A stretch of DNA of 64,000 nucleotides from JBOGOC01 sp050747525. GTDB lineage: Bacteria > Acidobacteriota > Polarisedimenticolia > JACPZX01 > DASXTC01. Positions 40,357 to 49,326 of the stretch are shown here, one piece after another (within the stretch, counting starts at the first letter, position 1; each line of letters begins with the position of its first letter). Below the pieces are notes generated by a model. That model was not told the DNA's origin. It worked only from the letters and a program-made list of their open reading frames with translations, and did not search any database. Both the position numbers and the translations under genes were made by a program. The DNA lies in assembly GCA_050747525.1 (NCBI GenBank), contig JBOGOC010000091.1, positions 115,883-179,882 on the forward strand, given 5' to 3'.

Positions 40357-40372
40357 TGGCCCGGGGCTTGCT
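40357..40372 (+). promoter_or_regulatory. Sigma-54 promoter of the ABC efflux operon
   Basis: TGGCCCGGGGCTTGCT matches the consensus TGGCACG-N4-TTGCW except for one base, with GG (40358-40359) and GC (40370-40371) separated by exactly 10 bases. The start codon is at 40397, after AAGGGGGG. Confidence 0.75.
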
Positions 40373-40396
40373 AGGTCAACGTCCCAAGGGGGGACC

Positions 40397-41671
40397 ATGA
40401 TCCACGACGCCTCGTCCATGGATCGGGCGGTAGAAAAGCCGTCAGGGCTGTCACGACGCGTGAAGTGGCTCGGACTGTCGGGCGCCGCCGTCGTCCTCAC
40501 CCTCGCCTTCCTCAGCCCGGCCATCGGCCGGTGGGCGCGGGCCGAGAGATCGGTGGACATCTCGCGGCTGCGGCTCGGCGTCGTGTCGCGCGGCGATCTG
40601 GAGCGCGATCTGGCCATCCAGGGCGTGGTGGTGGCCGCCTTCCATCCCCGGCTCTTCAGCCCCGCCCAGGGGATCGTCTCGCTGCAGGTGCGCGCCGGCC
40701 AGGTGGTGACGCGCGGCCAGCGGCTGGCTTCGGTCCAGAGCTACGAGCTGACGAGCCGCCTCGAGCAGGAGCAGGCCACCCTGGAGTCGCTGCAATCCGA
40801 TCTCTCGCGCGAGGAGATCGCCGGCCGTCGCGCCACCATCGAGACCCGCCAGAACATCGAGCTGCTGGAGGTGCGCGCGGCCGCGGCGGGTCGCGACCTG
40901 GAGCGGGCGCAGAGGCTGTTCGACGAAGGGCTGCTCAACAAGACCGATCACGAAAAGGCCAGGGACGACCTCACCATCGCCAACCTGGAGCTGGAGAACG
41001 CGCGGCGCGGCTCCGAGCTGCAGAGCGAGACGCTGGAGGTGGAGTTGCGCAACCGCCGCCTGCAGATCGATCGGCAGGCTTCCGTCGTACGCGAGGCGCG
41101 GCGGCGCGTCGAGGAGCTAGGCGTGCTGGCCCCCTTCGACGGGATGGTGGCCTCGCTCGACGTCCAGGACCGCGACGCGGTGGCCTTCAACCAGGCGCTG
41201 CTGACCGTGGTGGACCTGTCGAGCTTCGAGGTGGAGATCGCCGTTCCCGAGAACTACGCGGACGACGTGCTGCCCGGTACGACCGCGGCCATCTCCGTGG
41301 ACGGCCGGGACTACGAGGCCGAGGTGACTTCCATGTCCCCGGAGGTGCGGCAGAGCGAAGTCCAGGGACGGGTGACCTTCAGGGGGCAGATCCCCACCGG
41401 CCTGAAGCAGAGCCAGCGCGTCAGCACGCGGGTGATCCTCGACTCGCGCCGCAACGTGCTGAAGGTACCGCGCGGGCCGTTCCTGGAGTCCGGGGGGGGA
41501 AGCAGGATCTACGTGGTGAGCGACGGCCTGGCCGTGCTGCGCGAGATCGCCGTGGGGGCCGTGAGCATTTCCGAGGTGGAGATCGTCTCCGGGCTCGAGG
41601 AAGGAGAAGAGGTGATCCTCTCCGACACCGGGCGCTTCCAGGGAGCCTCCACGGTTCTGTTGAGACAATGA
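40397..41671 (+). CDS. Periplasmic adaptor (MacA/HlyD-like) of an ABC exporter
   Basis: A 424-residue membrane-fusion protein. One N-terminal span (WLGLSGAAVVLTLAFLSPAI), barrel-sandwich halves (AQGIVSLQVRAGQVVTRGQR and VLAPFDGMVASLDVQDRDAV) around a long alpha hairpin (about 120-235), then beta-barrel and proximal domains (EVEIAVPENYADDVLPG; VPRGPFLESGGGSRIYVVSD). It bridges the inner-membrane transporter to an outer-membrane channel. It is first of four genes encoding a MacAB-like pump; no TolC homologue is in the window. Confidence 0.9.
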   Translation: MIHDASSMDRAVEKPSGLSRRVKWLGLSGAAVVLTLAFLSPAIGRWARAERSVDISRLRLGVVSRGDLERDLAIQGVVVAAFHPRLFSPAQGIVSLQVRAGQVVTRGQRLASVQSYELTSRLEQEQATLESLQSDLSREEIAGRRATIETRQNIELLEVRAAAAGRDLERAQRLFDEGLLNKTDHEKARDDLTIANLELENARRGSELQSETLEVELRNRRLQIDRQASVVREARRRVEELGVLAPFDGMVASLDVQDRDAVAFNQALLTVVDLSSFEVEIAVPENYADDVLPGTTAAISVDGRDYEAEVTSMSPEVRQSEVQGRVTFRGQIPTGLKQSQRVSTRVILDSRRNVLKVPRGPFLESGGGSRIYVVSDGLAVLREIAVGAVSISEVEIVSGLEEGEEVILSDTGRFQGASTVLLRQ

Positions 41672-41684
41672 GGAGATCGACGAC

Positions 41685-42425
41685 ATGCTCCAGATGACCG
41701 ACGTCAGCAAGATCTTCAGGACCGACCTGGTGGAGACCCATGCGCTGCGTGACTTCAACCTTCACGTGAACGCGGGAGAGTTCGTCTCGATCATGGGCCC
41801 CTCCGGCTCGGGGAAGACCACCTTCCTCAACGTGGTGGGGCTGCTCGACACCTTCGAACGGGGCACCTACCTGCTGGACGGCAAGGACGTGAGCCGGCTG
41901 TCGGATTCGGAGATGTCCCGCATCCGCAACGAGAAGATCGGGTTCATCTTCCAGAGCTTCAACCTGATCCCCGACCTCAACGTCTTCGACAACGTGGACG
42001 TGCCGCTGCGCTACAGGGGACTGCCGCGAGGCGACAGGCGGGACCGGATCGACAGCGCGCTGGCGCTGGTGGGGCTCGGCTCGCGCGCCCGCCACCTTCC
42101 CTCCCAGCTCTCCGGCGGGCAGCAGCAGCGCGTGGCCATCGCGCGCGTGCTGGCCAACCATCCCGGCCTCATCCTGGCGGACGAGCCGACGGGCAACCTC
42201 GACTCGGCCACCGCGTGGGAGATCATGGACCTGCTCGAGCGGGTCAACGAGCAGGGGACCACCATCATCATGGTGACGCACAACCCCGAGTGCGCTGATC
42301 GGGCGCTGCGCCAGCTCCACATGCTGGACGGTCGAATGGTGAGCACGGAACGGCCCACGGAGCCACCGGTCAAGGCCGCGCGCGCGGGCCGGCCTGCCGC
42401 TCCTCCGCAGGGGGTGAGGCCATGA
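41685..42425 (+). CDS. ABC transporter ATP-binding protein, MacB/LolD type
   Basis: A 246-residue ATPase: Walker A GPSGSGKTT, Q-loop in FIFQSFNLIPDL, signature LSGGQQQRVAIARVL, Walker B LILADEPTGNLD, H-loop VTHNPE. The MacB/LolD type moves substrates by mechanotransmission rather than through a membrane pore. The C-terminal 30 residues are a low-complexity Ala/Pro tail. It overlaps the next permease by ATGA. Confidence 0.93.
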   Translation: MLQMTDVSKIFRTDLVETHALRDFNLHVNAGEFVSIMGPSGSGKTTFLNVVGLLDTFERGTYLLDGKDVSRLSDSEMSRIRNEKIGFIFQSFNLIPDLNVFDNVDVPLRYRGLPRGDRRDRIDSALALVGLGSRARHLPSQLSGGQQQRVAIARVLANHPGLILADEPTGNLDSATAWEIMDLLERVNEQGTTIIMVTHNPECADRALRQLHMLDGRMVSTERPTEPPVKAARAGRPAAPPQGVRP

Positions 42426-43744
42426 TGCTGCTGCACTACGTCCGCCTGTCCTTCAAGAGCATGGGCCGCAATCCGATCCTGTCGTCGTTGATCGTCGGCG
42501 CGATCGCCCTGGGGATCACGGTGTCCACCTCGTTCCTCGCCATGTACCACACGCTGGCGCAGGATCCCCTGCCGGGCCGCAGCGATCGGCTGCACTACGT
42601 GCGCATGGACAGCTGGGACCCGGCCCGTCCCTACCCTGCCAACCAGGGGGAAGACAAGACCATCCCGCCCCAGATCACCTATCCCGACGCGCTCGAGCTG
42701 ATGCGCAGCGACATCCCGGTGCGCAAGATCGCCAGCTATCCGGCGCAGCTGTTCGTGTATCCGGACGCCGACCGGGGACGGCCGTTCCGCGCGCGCGTGC
42801 GGCTGACCTACAACGACTTCTTCCCCATGTTCGACGTGCCGTTCGAACATGGCGGTCCCTGGGACGACGCGGCCGATGCCGGCCCCGAGGCGGTGGCGGT
42901 GATCGATCAGTCCACCAACGAGAAGGTGTTCGGCGGCGGCAACAGCGTGGGCAAGACCTTCCGCATGCAGGAGCGTGAGTTCAAGGTGATTGGGGTGCTG
43001 GCCCCGTGGCGCCCCGTGCTGCGCATGTACGACCTCACGCAGAATCCCATGGTCGAGCCCGAGGCGGTCTTCATCCCCTTCGGGCTGTCCGCGCCGATGG
43101 AGATCAGGACCAACGGCAACTCCGACGGGTGGAAGCCGAATCCGGACACGACGTTCGCCGGGTTCCTCAAGTCCGAGGCCTGCTGGGTTCAGTTCTGGGC
43201 CGAGCTGGAGGACGACCGCCAGAAGCAGGCCTTCGAAGACCACCTTCAGGCCTACGTCCTCGAGCAGAAGAGGCTGGGGCGTTTCGGCCGTCCGATCGAC
43301 AACCGTGTCACCTCCATGAACGACTTGATCGTCGAGTTCGGCATCGTCCCCGACGAGGTCAAGGCGCTGGCCTCCATCTCGGTGCTGTTCCTGGCGGTGT
43401 GCTCCCTGAACCTGATGGGGCTGCTGCTGGGCAAGTTCCTGTCGCGCGCTCCCGAGGTGGGGGTGCGGCGGGCGCTGGGTGCCAGCCGCAAGACCGTCTT
43501 CCTGCAGCTCATCGTCGAGTGCGAGATGATCGGCGTCATCGGCGGTGTGATCGGCGTGGGCCTTTCGGCCGGCGTGCTCGTCATCTTCAACCGCGCCCTC
43601 GGCTTCGGCAATCCGTTCGGGCTGGACGCCTTCATGCTGTCGGCCGCCGCGTTCCTCTCGCTGGGCGCCGGGCTCGTGGCCGGGCTCTATCCGGCCTGGC
43701 GCGTCTGCACCATTCCCCCGGCTTCCTATCTGCGTCTGGGCTGA
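42422..43744 (+). CDS. ABC transporter permease, MacB-type
   Basis: A 440-residue permease with the MacB layout: N-terminal span (LIVGAIALGITVSTSFLAMY), a large periplasmic domain (60-315), then three C-terminal FtsX-like spans (ASISVLFLAVCSLNLMGLLL; LIVECEMIGVIGGVIGVGLS; LSAAAFLSLGAGLVAGLYP). The coupling motif RAPEVGVRRALGASRKTVF precedes the third span. It is one of two unequal permeases in the operon, so the pump is probably a heterodimer. Confidence 0.88.
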   Translation: MMLLHYVRLSFKSMGRNPILSSLIVGAIALGITVSTSFLAMYHTLAQDPLPGRSDRLHYVRMDSWDPARPYPANQGEDKTIPPQITYPDALELMRSDIPVRKIASYPAQLFVYPDADRGRPFRARVRLTYNDFFPMFDVPFEHGGPWDDAADAGPEAVAVIDQSTNEKVFGGGNSVGKTFRMQEREFKVIGVLAPWRPVLRMYDLTQNPMVEPEAVFIPFGLSAPMEIRTNGNSDGWKPNPDTTFAGFLKSEACWVQFWAELEDDRQKQAFEDHLQAYVLEQKRLGRFGRPIDNRVTSMNDLIVEFGIVPDEVKALASISVLFLAVCSLNLMGLLLGKFLSRAPEVGVRRALGASRKTVFLQLIVECEMIGVIGGVIGVGLSAGVLVIFNRALGFGNPFGLDAFMLSAAAFLSLGAGLVAGLYPAWRVCTIPPASYLRLG

Positions 43745-43756
43745 CAAGGAGAGACC

Positions 43757-44965
43757 ATGGAATTCGGACCGATTCTGCGGGCGATGCGGCGCAATCCCTT
43801 CCGGTTCGGCCTGATCGTTCTCGAGGTGGCCTTCACCCTGGCCATCGTGGTCAATTGCGTGGGAATGATCCTGGATGCGAGCAAGGAGCTGGGGCGGCCC
43901 TCCGGCTTCGACGACCATCATCTGCTGGTGGTGGACAGCCTCCCCTTCGCCAAGGAGTTCCTGGACGACAACTACCTCGAACAGAGCATCGACCAGGACC
44001 TGGTGCTGCTGCGCGGCCTTCCCGGCGTGCGCGCGGCCACCAACACGCGGCTGCGCCCCTGGCAGGGAGGGGGCAGCTCCGGCTCCCTCAAGCCGATGGG
44101 GACCGACCGCGAGATGCTGCGCACCCAGACCTATGGGGCGGACGAAGGGACGCTCGACACCCTCGGCGTCGCCATTGTGTCGGGCCGCAACTTCACGCAC
44201 GAGGACGTCGTGCGGGATCCCAACGCCTCCGTGTACCCCATCCTGATCAGCAAGGCCTATGCCGATCTGATGTTCCCCGGTCAGGAGGCCGTAGGAAAAA
44301 CCCTGTCGGCAGGGCTGCCCGACAGGTCCTATCCCGTCGTGGGGGTGTTCGATCCCTTCTACAACCCTTACGCATGGGAGATCGGGACGTACGCCACCTT
44401 CTTCGCCGCCACCTCAGGGAGTGCCCAGGGAGGCGTGCGCTTTCTGGTGCGAACCACCCCGGAGGGGATGACCGAGGTGTCCAAGGCGATCGAGGAGCGG
44501 ATGCTGGCCCTCAACAACGGACGCAACGTGACCGTGCAGTCGATCGACGAGGTGAAGGAAGGCTTCCAGAACGGCCAGTCGATCCTGGTGCTCAGCCTGA
44601 ACGCCCTCATTGTCCTGCTGGTGTTCGTGACCGCCCTGGGGATCGTCGGGCTGACCTCGTTCTCGGTGACCGAGCGCACCCGGCAGATCGGCACGCGCCG
44701 CGCCCTGGGCGCGCGCCGGGCCGACATCCTGCGCTACTTCCTGCTGGAGAACCTGATGGTCACCACCATGGGGGTGGCGCTCGGCCTGCTGGGCGCCTAC
44801 GGTCTGAACATCGCGCTGGTGAGCCTCATGGACGGTGAGCCGCTGAGCTGGTGGCTCCCGGGGGTCGGCATGGCGCTGCTGTGGGTCACCGGGCTCGCCG
44901 CGGCGCTGGGCCCTGCGCTGCGGGCCATGAAGGTCCCACCCGCCATCGCCACACGGAACGTCTGA
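43757..44965 (+). CDS. ABC transporter permease, MacB-type, second subunit
   Basis: A 402-residue permease of the same architecture: N-terminal span (GLIVLEVAFTLAIVVNCVGM), periplasmic domain, then spans at about 270, 325 and 370 with FtsX motif RTRQIGTRRALGARRADIL. It differs substantially from the preceding permease. It starts at ATG 43757 after AAGGAGAG, 12 bases beyond the first permease. The pump substrate is not evident. Confidence 0.88.
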   Translation: MEFGPILRAMRRNPFRFGLIVLEVAFTLAIVVNCVGMILDASKELGRPSGFDDHHLLVVDSLPFAKEFLDDNYLEQSIDQDLVLLRGLPGVRAATNTRLRPWQGGGSSGSLKPMGTDREMLRTQTYGADEGTLDTLGVAIVSGRNFTHEDVVRDPNASVYPILISKAYADLMFPGQEAVGKTLSAGLPDRSYPVVGVFDPFYNPYAWEIGTYATFFAATSGSAQGGVRFLVRTTPEGMTEVSKAIEERMLALNNGRNVTVQSIDEVKEGFQNGQSILVLSLNALIVLLVFVTALGIVGLTSFSVTERTRQIGTRRALGARRADILRYFLLENLMVTTMGVALGLLGAYGLNIALVSLMDGEPLSWWLPGVGMALLWVTGLAAALGPALRAMKVPPAIATRNV

Positions 44966-45068
44966 CGCACGCCGCCGTTGGCCGGACGCCGGCGTACGTC
45001 AGGCAGGCGCGGCATCCGAGTCCCGCCCAGGGAACGGGTGCCGCGCCCTGCCCGCCGGCCGGGCTAGA

Positions 45069-46523
45069 ATGAAGCCTTCTCCCGCCCCGGGGGATCGGAG
45101 TCCGGTTCGCGTGCCCACCCGCGTGCTCATCGTGGAGGATCAGCCCGCCGTCGCCTCGGCGCTGCGCGTCCTTCTGGAGATCCACGACGTGGCCAGCGTC
45201 GTCGCCCGCGATCCGCGCGAGGCCCTGGCCATGGCGCGCCGCGAGCCGCCCGCCCTGGTGATCCAGGACATGAACTTCACGCCGGGGGCCACCTCCGGCG
45301 AGGAGGGGATCGCCCTGTTCCGGAAGCTGAGGGAGCTGGATCCCGATCTGCCGGTGCTCCTGCTGACCGGATGGACCAGCCTGGAGACCGCGGTGCAGCT
45401 CACGCGCGAAGGTGCCTCCGACTACCTGGCCAAGCCCTGGGACGACCAGAAGCTGGCGGCCAGCGTGCGCAGCCTGCTGGCCCTGCGTGAGCTGCAGCTC
45501 GAGAACCGCCGGCTGCGCGACGAGCGCGCCGAGACCCGCAGAGAGCTGGCGCGGGCCCACGACGTGTGCGGCGCGGTGTACGAGAGCCAGGCGATGCACG
45601 AGCTGATTGCCCTGGCGGTGCGGGTGGCGCGCGCCGACGTGCCCGTGCTCATCACCGGGCCGAGCGGGTCGGGCAAGGAGAAGCTGGCGGAGATCCTGCA
45701 CGCCAACTCCGACCGCGCGGCGGGGCCGCTGGTGAAGGTGAACGCCGGCGCCATCCCGGAGGAGCTGCTGGAGAGTGAGCTGTTCGGCGCCGAGCCCGGA
45801 GCCTACACCGACGCGAAGAAGAGACGGACGGGCCGGTTCGAGGCCGCGCACGGCGGCACGCTGTTCCTGGACGAGATAGGCAACCTGTCGCCGGCCGGGC
45901 AGATGAAGCTGCTGCGCGTTCTGCAGAGCGGCCAGTTCGAGCGTCTGGGGAGCAGCCGCACGCTCACCGTGGACACGCGCATCGTGTGCGCCACCAACGC
46001 TGACCTCCCGGCGCTCATCGCCTCGGGGCGCTTCCGGGAGGATCTCTACTTCCGGCTCAACGTCATCGAGCTCTCGGTGCCGCCGCTCGCGTCGCGGCCG
46101 GACGACATCGTTCCGCTGGCCGAGCTGTTCCTGGCGGAGCTGTCGGCGCAGGGCCCGAGCCCGGCCCGCGCCCTGAGCCATGCCGCGCGCCGGGTCCTGA
46201 AGGCACACTCATGGGCGGGCAACGTCCGCGAGCTGCGCAACCGCATCCAGCGCGCCCTCCTGGTGGCGCAGGGCGAGCACGTCGAGCCCCAGGACCTGGG
46301 CCTGCCGGCCGCCGCCGGCGTCACCGCCCCGCCCGCCCCCGAGCCGCTCGCGCCCCGCGCCGCATCCGGTGAAGACGGCGATCGGGCACGCATCGAGAAC
46401 GCCCTGCGTGAGGCCAACGGCATGGTGTCGAAGGCGGCGGCCCGTCTCGGGATGAGCCGGCAGGCGCTCTACCGGCGGATGGAGCGGCTGGGCATCGCCA
46501 TGGAGCGCCGGCCCAAAGAGTGA
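45069..46523 (+). CDS. NtrC-family sigma-54-dependent response regulator
   Basis: A 484-residue regulator. Receiver: phospho-acceptor D67 in LVIQDMNFTPGA. AAA+ domain: Walker A TGPSGSGKE (about 197), the sigma-54 contact loop GAYTDA in place of GAFTGA (about 245), Walker B GGTLFLDEIGNL, arginine region FREDLYFRLNV. C-terminal Fis-type helix-turn-helix: NALREANGMVSKAAARLGMS then RQALYRRMERLGI. It is the natural activator of the sigma-54 promoter at 40357 and is coupled to the sensor kinase. Confidence 0.92.
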   Translation: MKPSPAPGDRSPVRVPTRVLIVEDQPAVASALRVLLEIHDVASVVARDPREALAMARREPPALVIQDMNFTPGATSGEEGIALFRKLRELDPDLPVLLLTGWTSLETAVQLTREGASDYLAKPWDDQKLAASVRSLLALRELQLENRRLRDERAETRRELARAHDVCGAVYESQAMHELIALAVRVARADVPVLITGPSGSGKEKLAEILHANSDRAAGPLVKVNAGAIPEELLESELFGAEPGAYTDAKKRRTGRFEAAHGGTLFLDEIGNLSPAGQMKLLRVLQSGQFERLGSSRTLTVDTRIVCATNADLPALIASGRFREDLYFRLNVIELSVPPLASRPDDIVPLAELFLAELSAQGPSPARALSHAARRVLKAHSWAGNVRELRNRIQRALLVAQGEHVEPQDLGLPAAAGVTAPPAPEPLAPRAASGEDGDRARIENALREANGMVSKAAARLGMSRQALYRRMERLGIAMERRPKE

Positions 46524-47827
46524 GACCTCTCACGCTCGCCTCGCGCGTCCGACTCCGTTTCTACCTGACCCTGTTCCTGGCCTCTCTGGCGGGCAGCCTG
46601 GCCGCCTGGCTGTCCGGATCGGCGATGCTGGCGATGGCCGCCTTTCTGGCCGCCGGTCTCTGGCTGGGGGCCTGGCTGCTGCAACGCGCACTCGGCCCGA
46701 TCCACATGAGCCTTCAGGCCCTGCGCGACGGAGTGAAGAGTTTTCGCGACAAGGACTTCAGCCTGCGCCTTGCCGTGCACCGGCGCGACGAGTTCGGGGA
46801 GCTGATGGAGCTGTACAACGAGGTGGCCGATCGCCTGCGGGACGAGCGCCACGCCATCCGCCAGAAGGAGATCATGCTGGAAACGGTGCTGCGGGCGACG
46901 CCCATGGCGCTTATCCTGACCACGGCCGACGACCGCATCGCGTACGCCAACCGGGCGGCGGTCGACCTGTTCGCGCCGGGAGAGCGCCTTCAGGGGCACC
47001 GGCTCGCCGACGTCCTGCGCGACTGCCCGCCGGCCATGCGCGGCGCCTTCGAAGCCGGTACGGACACGCTGTTCACCGTCGATCAGCGCGGCGAGGAAGA
47101 GACCTTCCACGTCGCCCGGCGCGAGTTCCAGCTCAACGCCCGGCAGCACACGCTCTCGATGGTGCGCCGGCTCACCCACGAGCTCCGGCGCCAGGAAGTG
47201 GAGATCTGGAAGAAGGTGATCCGGCTCATGAGCCACGAGCTGAACAACTCGCTGGCCCCCATCGCGTCACTGAGCCATTCGGCGCGCGCCGTGGCGGGCC
47301 GGCCGGACCAGGCGGAGAAGCTCTCCCTCATCTTCGACACCATCGAGGAGCGCGCGGCACATCTGCGGGACTTCCTGGAGGGATACGCGCGGTTCGCGCG
47401 GCTGCCGCGCCCCGCGAGGGATCGCGTCGAGTGGGAGCCGTTCGTGCGTGGCCTCGAGCGCATGTGCACCTTCCGGCTGGACGCGCCGCTGCCGGCCACC
47501 CCCGGGCACTTCGATCCGGCGCAGATGCAGCAGGCCCTCATCAACCTGCTGAAGAACGCCGAGGAATCGGGGGGGCCGCCCGCCGAGATCACGCTGGGGA
47601 TCACCACGGCTCCCGGCCTGGGGACGCGCCTGGAAGTGAAGGACCGAGGCGCCGGCATGCCGGAGGAGGTGCTGCGGCAGGCCTTGCTGCCGTTCTACTC
47701 CTCGAAGCCGGCCGGATCGGGGCTGGGCCTGCCGCTGTGCCGCGAGATCGTGGAAGCGCATGGAGGGTGGCTCCGCATCGAGAACCGCGAGGGGGGCGGC
47801 GTGGCCGTCACCTGCTGGATCCCCTGA
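46520..47827 (+). CDS. NtrY-like sensor histidine kinase
   Basis: A 435-residue kinase: two close N-terminal spans (YLTLFLASLAGSLAAWLSGS, AMAAFLAAGLWLGAWLL) with almost no periplasmic loop, a HAMP-like segment, a PAS domain (ATPMALILTTADDRIAYANR), H-box RLMSHELNNSLAPIASL (His about 237) and ATPase boxes NLLKNAEESGGP, DRGAGMP and GSGLGLPLCREIVEAHGG. Lack of an outer sensor suggests it reads the membrane, the pump or an internal cue. It starts with GTG inside the regulator stop (GTGA), and its stop overlaps the next start (TGATG). Confidence 0.9.
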   Translation: MRPLTLASRVRLRFYLTLFLASLAGSLAAWLSGSAMLAMAAFLAAGLWLGAWLLQRALGPIHMSLQALRDGVKSFRDKDFSLRLAVHRRDEFGELMELYNEVADRLRDERHAIRQKEIMLETVLRATPMALILTTADDRIAYANRAAVDLFAPGERLQGHRLADVLRDCPPAMRGAFEAGTDTLFTVDQRGEEETFHVARREFQLNARQHTLSMVRRLTHELRRQEVEIWKKVIRLMSHELNNSLAPIASLSHSARAVAGRPDQAEKLSLIFDTIEERAAHLRDFLEGYARFARLPRPARDRVEWEPFVRGLERMCTFRLDAPLPATPGHFDPAQMQQALINLLKNAEESGGPPAEITLGITTAPGLGTRLEVKDRGAGMPEEVLRQALLPFYSSKPAGSGLGLPLCREIVEAHGGWLRIENREGGGVAVTCWIP

Positions 47828-48873
47828 TGACCGACCCCTGCCCACGCTGCGGGAAGGTCTGCTGGTCGGCTCCGGCCATCGCCGAGGTCTGGCGCGATCG
47901 CGTCGTGCCGTCGCGCGGCCTGCTGGGCCTTCCACCGGACGCCACGGGGCGGGACGTGACGGTCGCCATCGTGGACGCGGGCTTCTACCCGCACGCGGAT
48001 CTGACCCTTCCCGTCAACCGCATCCGCGCGTGGGCCGACGCGTCGTTCGATCCGGTGCGTCATGGCACGTTCGAGCCTGGGGAGATTCCCTGGTGGCCGG
48101 GCTGGGACGCCCTGGCCCCTGCTCAGTGGCACGGGCTGATGACCAGCGCCGTGGTGGCGGGCAACGGCTGGACGAGCCATGGACTGTTCGCCGGTCCGGC
48201 CAGCGGCGCCGACGTCGTGCTGGTCCAGGTGCGCCAGCCTGACGGGCGGATCGGCAACCTGACTCTGGCGCGCGCCCTGAGATGGCTCGCCGCGCACGCG
48301 CAGGAGCTGCGCCTGCGCGTGGTGAGCGTGTCGGTGGGAGGGGATCCGGGCAGGGCCGGCTCGGCCCAGGTGCATGCCGCGGTCAGGAGCCTGGTGGCGG
48401 AAAGGGTCGTGGTGCTCGCCGCGGCCGGCAACGAGCCGCGCAGGGGGCTGGTCCCGCCCGCGTCGTCCCCCGCAGCGATCACCGTGGGGGCCTTCGAGCC
48501 GCGCCCGCAGTCACTCGGTGCGCCCGTGTTGTGGCGAAGCAGCTGGGGGGGCGGCCCGCGCGGTGCGACGAAGCCGGAGGTGATCGCGCCCGGCGCATGG
48601 ATCCCGGCCCCCATGCTCCCCGGCGCGCGCTCCCGGGACGAGGGGAAGACGCTGACTCCCGGGTACCATCACACGGACGGGACCAGCGTGTCGGTGTCGC
48701 TCGCGGCCGGCCTCGTGGCCTGCCTGCTGGAAGCGGCGCCGGCCCTGGATCCCGCCGGGGTGAAAACGGCGCTCACGACGACGGCCCTCAGGCTGGACGG
48801 TCCTCGGGATCGTCAGGGTTCGGGGGCGATCGACGGAAGGGCCGCGCTGCGCCTCGCCGCCCGGGAGGCTTGA
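47827..48873 (+). CDS. Subtilisin-like (S8) serine peptidase without signal peptide
   Basis: A 348-residue subtilase: Asp in VTVAIVDAGFYPHADLTLP (about 50), His in QWHGLMTSAVVAGNGW (about 102), oxyanion Asn in VVLAAAGNEPRRG and Ser in HTDGTSVSVSLAAGLVACLL (about 286). No signal peptide or propeptide; instead the N-terminus has a cysteine cluster, DPCPRCGKVCW, that could hold a metal. It is coupled to the kinase by TGATG, so it belongs to the two-component operon. Cytoplasmic regulated proteolysis, or export with the ABC pump, are both conceivable. Confidence 0.85.
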   Translation: MTDPCPRCGKVCWSAPAIAEVWRDRVVPSRGLLGLPPDATGRDVTVAIVDAGFYPHADLTLPVNRIRAWADASFDPVRHGTFEPGEIPWWPGWDALAPAQWHGLMTSAVVAGNGWTSHGLFAGPASGADVVLVQVRQPDGRIGNLTLARALRWLAAHAQELRLRVVSVSVGGDPGRAGSAQVHAAVRSLVAERVVVLAAAGNEPRRGLVPPASSPAAITVGAFEPRPQSLGAPVLWRSSWGGGPRGATKPEVIAPGAWIPAPMLPGARSRDEGKTLTPGYHHTDGTSVSVSLAAGLVACLLEAAPALDPAGVKTALTTTALRLDGPRDRQGSGAIDGRAALRLAAREA

Positions 48874-48903
48874 CGGGATCCTGCGCGGCCGCATATTCAA
48901 CGC

Positions 48904-49212
48904 GTGGAACAGCGCAAAAAGGCGTTGCGGTACCGCAAGCGCATCGAAGTCGAGTACGGGCAGCCCGGCCAGATGACCTTCAGAGGGTACTCCGGAAACC
49001 TCTCCCACACCGGCATCATGATCCGCGCCGTGCGCGTCTTCGGCGCAGGGACCATCCTGGACCTGGAGCTGCGCTTCCCGCATCGCCTGGTGAAGGCGAA
49101 GGGGCGCGTCAAATGGGCGCGCGAGGGGAGCGTGCAGTACCTCGCGACCGGCCGCGTCGGCATGGGAATCCAGTTCCTCGAGCCAGCCCCCGACCTCGCA
49201 GACTTGGTCTGA
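48904..49212 (+). CDS. PilZ domain protein
   Basis: A 102-residue single-domain PilZ protein with both c-di-GMP motifs: RxxxR in LRYRKRIEVEYG and an NxSxxG in YSGNLSHTGIMIRA. It should bind c-di-GMP and act as a small receptor on an unknown partner. Start GTG 48904 follows the subtilase by 30 bases. Confidence 0.87.
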   Translation: MEQRKKALRYRKRIEVEYGQPGQMTFRGYSGNLSHTGIMIRAVRVFGAGTILDLELRFPHRLVKAKGRVKWAREGSVQYLATGRVGMGIQFLEPAPDLADLV

Positions 49213-49326
49213 CGCACTTCCGGGAGACCACCCCCCCCGCCCCGGTGGCCGGGCCCCCCGGAGGTTGACACCCCCAAAGGCGACGGACTAGCATGACCAT
49301 CCATCCACGCTCCGCAGAGGGAATCC

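Noticed and set aside
42011..44200. 729-codon open frame on the minus strand
   Set aside because: It is antisense to the ABC ATPase and permeases; low-complexity His/Gly/Arg sequence without any domain.
44966..45068. Separate sigma-54 promoter for the NtrC-type regulator
   Set aside because: No GG-N10-GC element of acceptable quality was found in this gap; only GC-rich partial hairpins.
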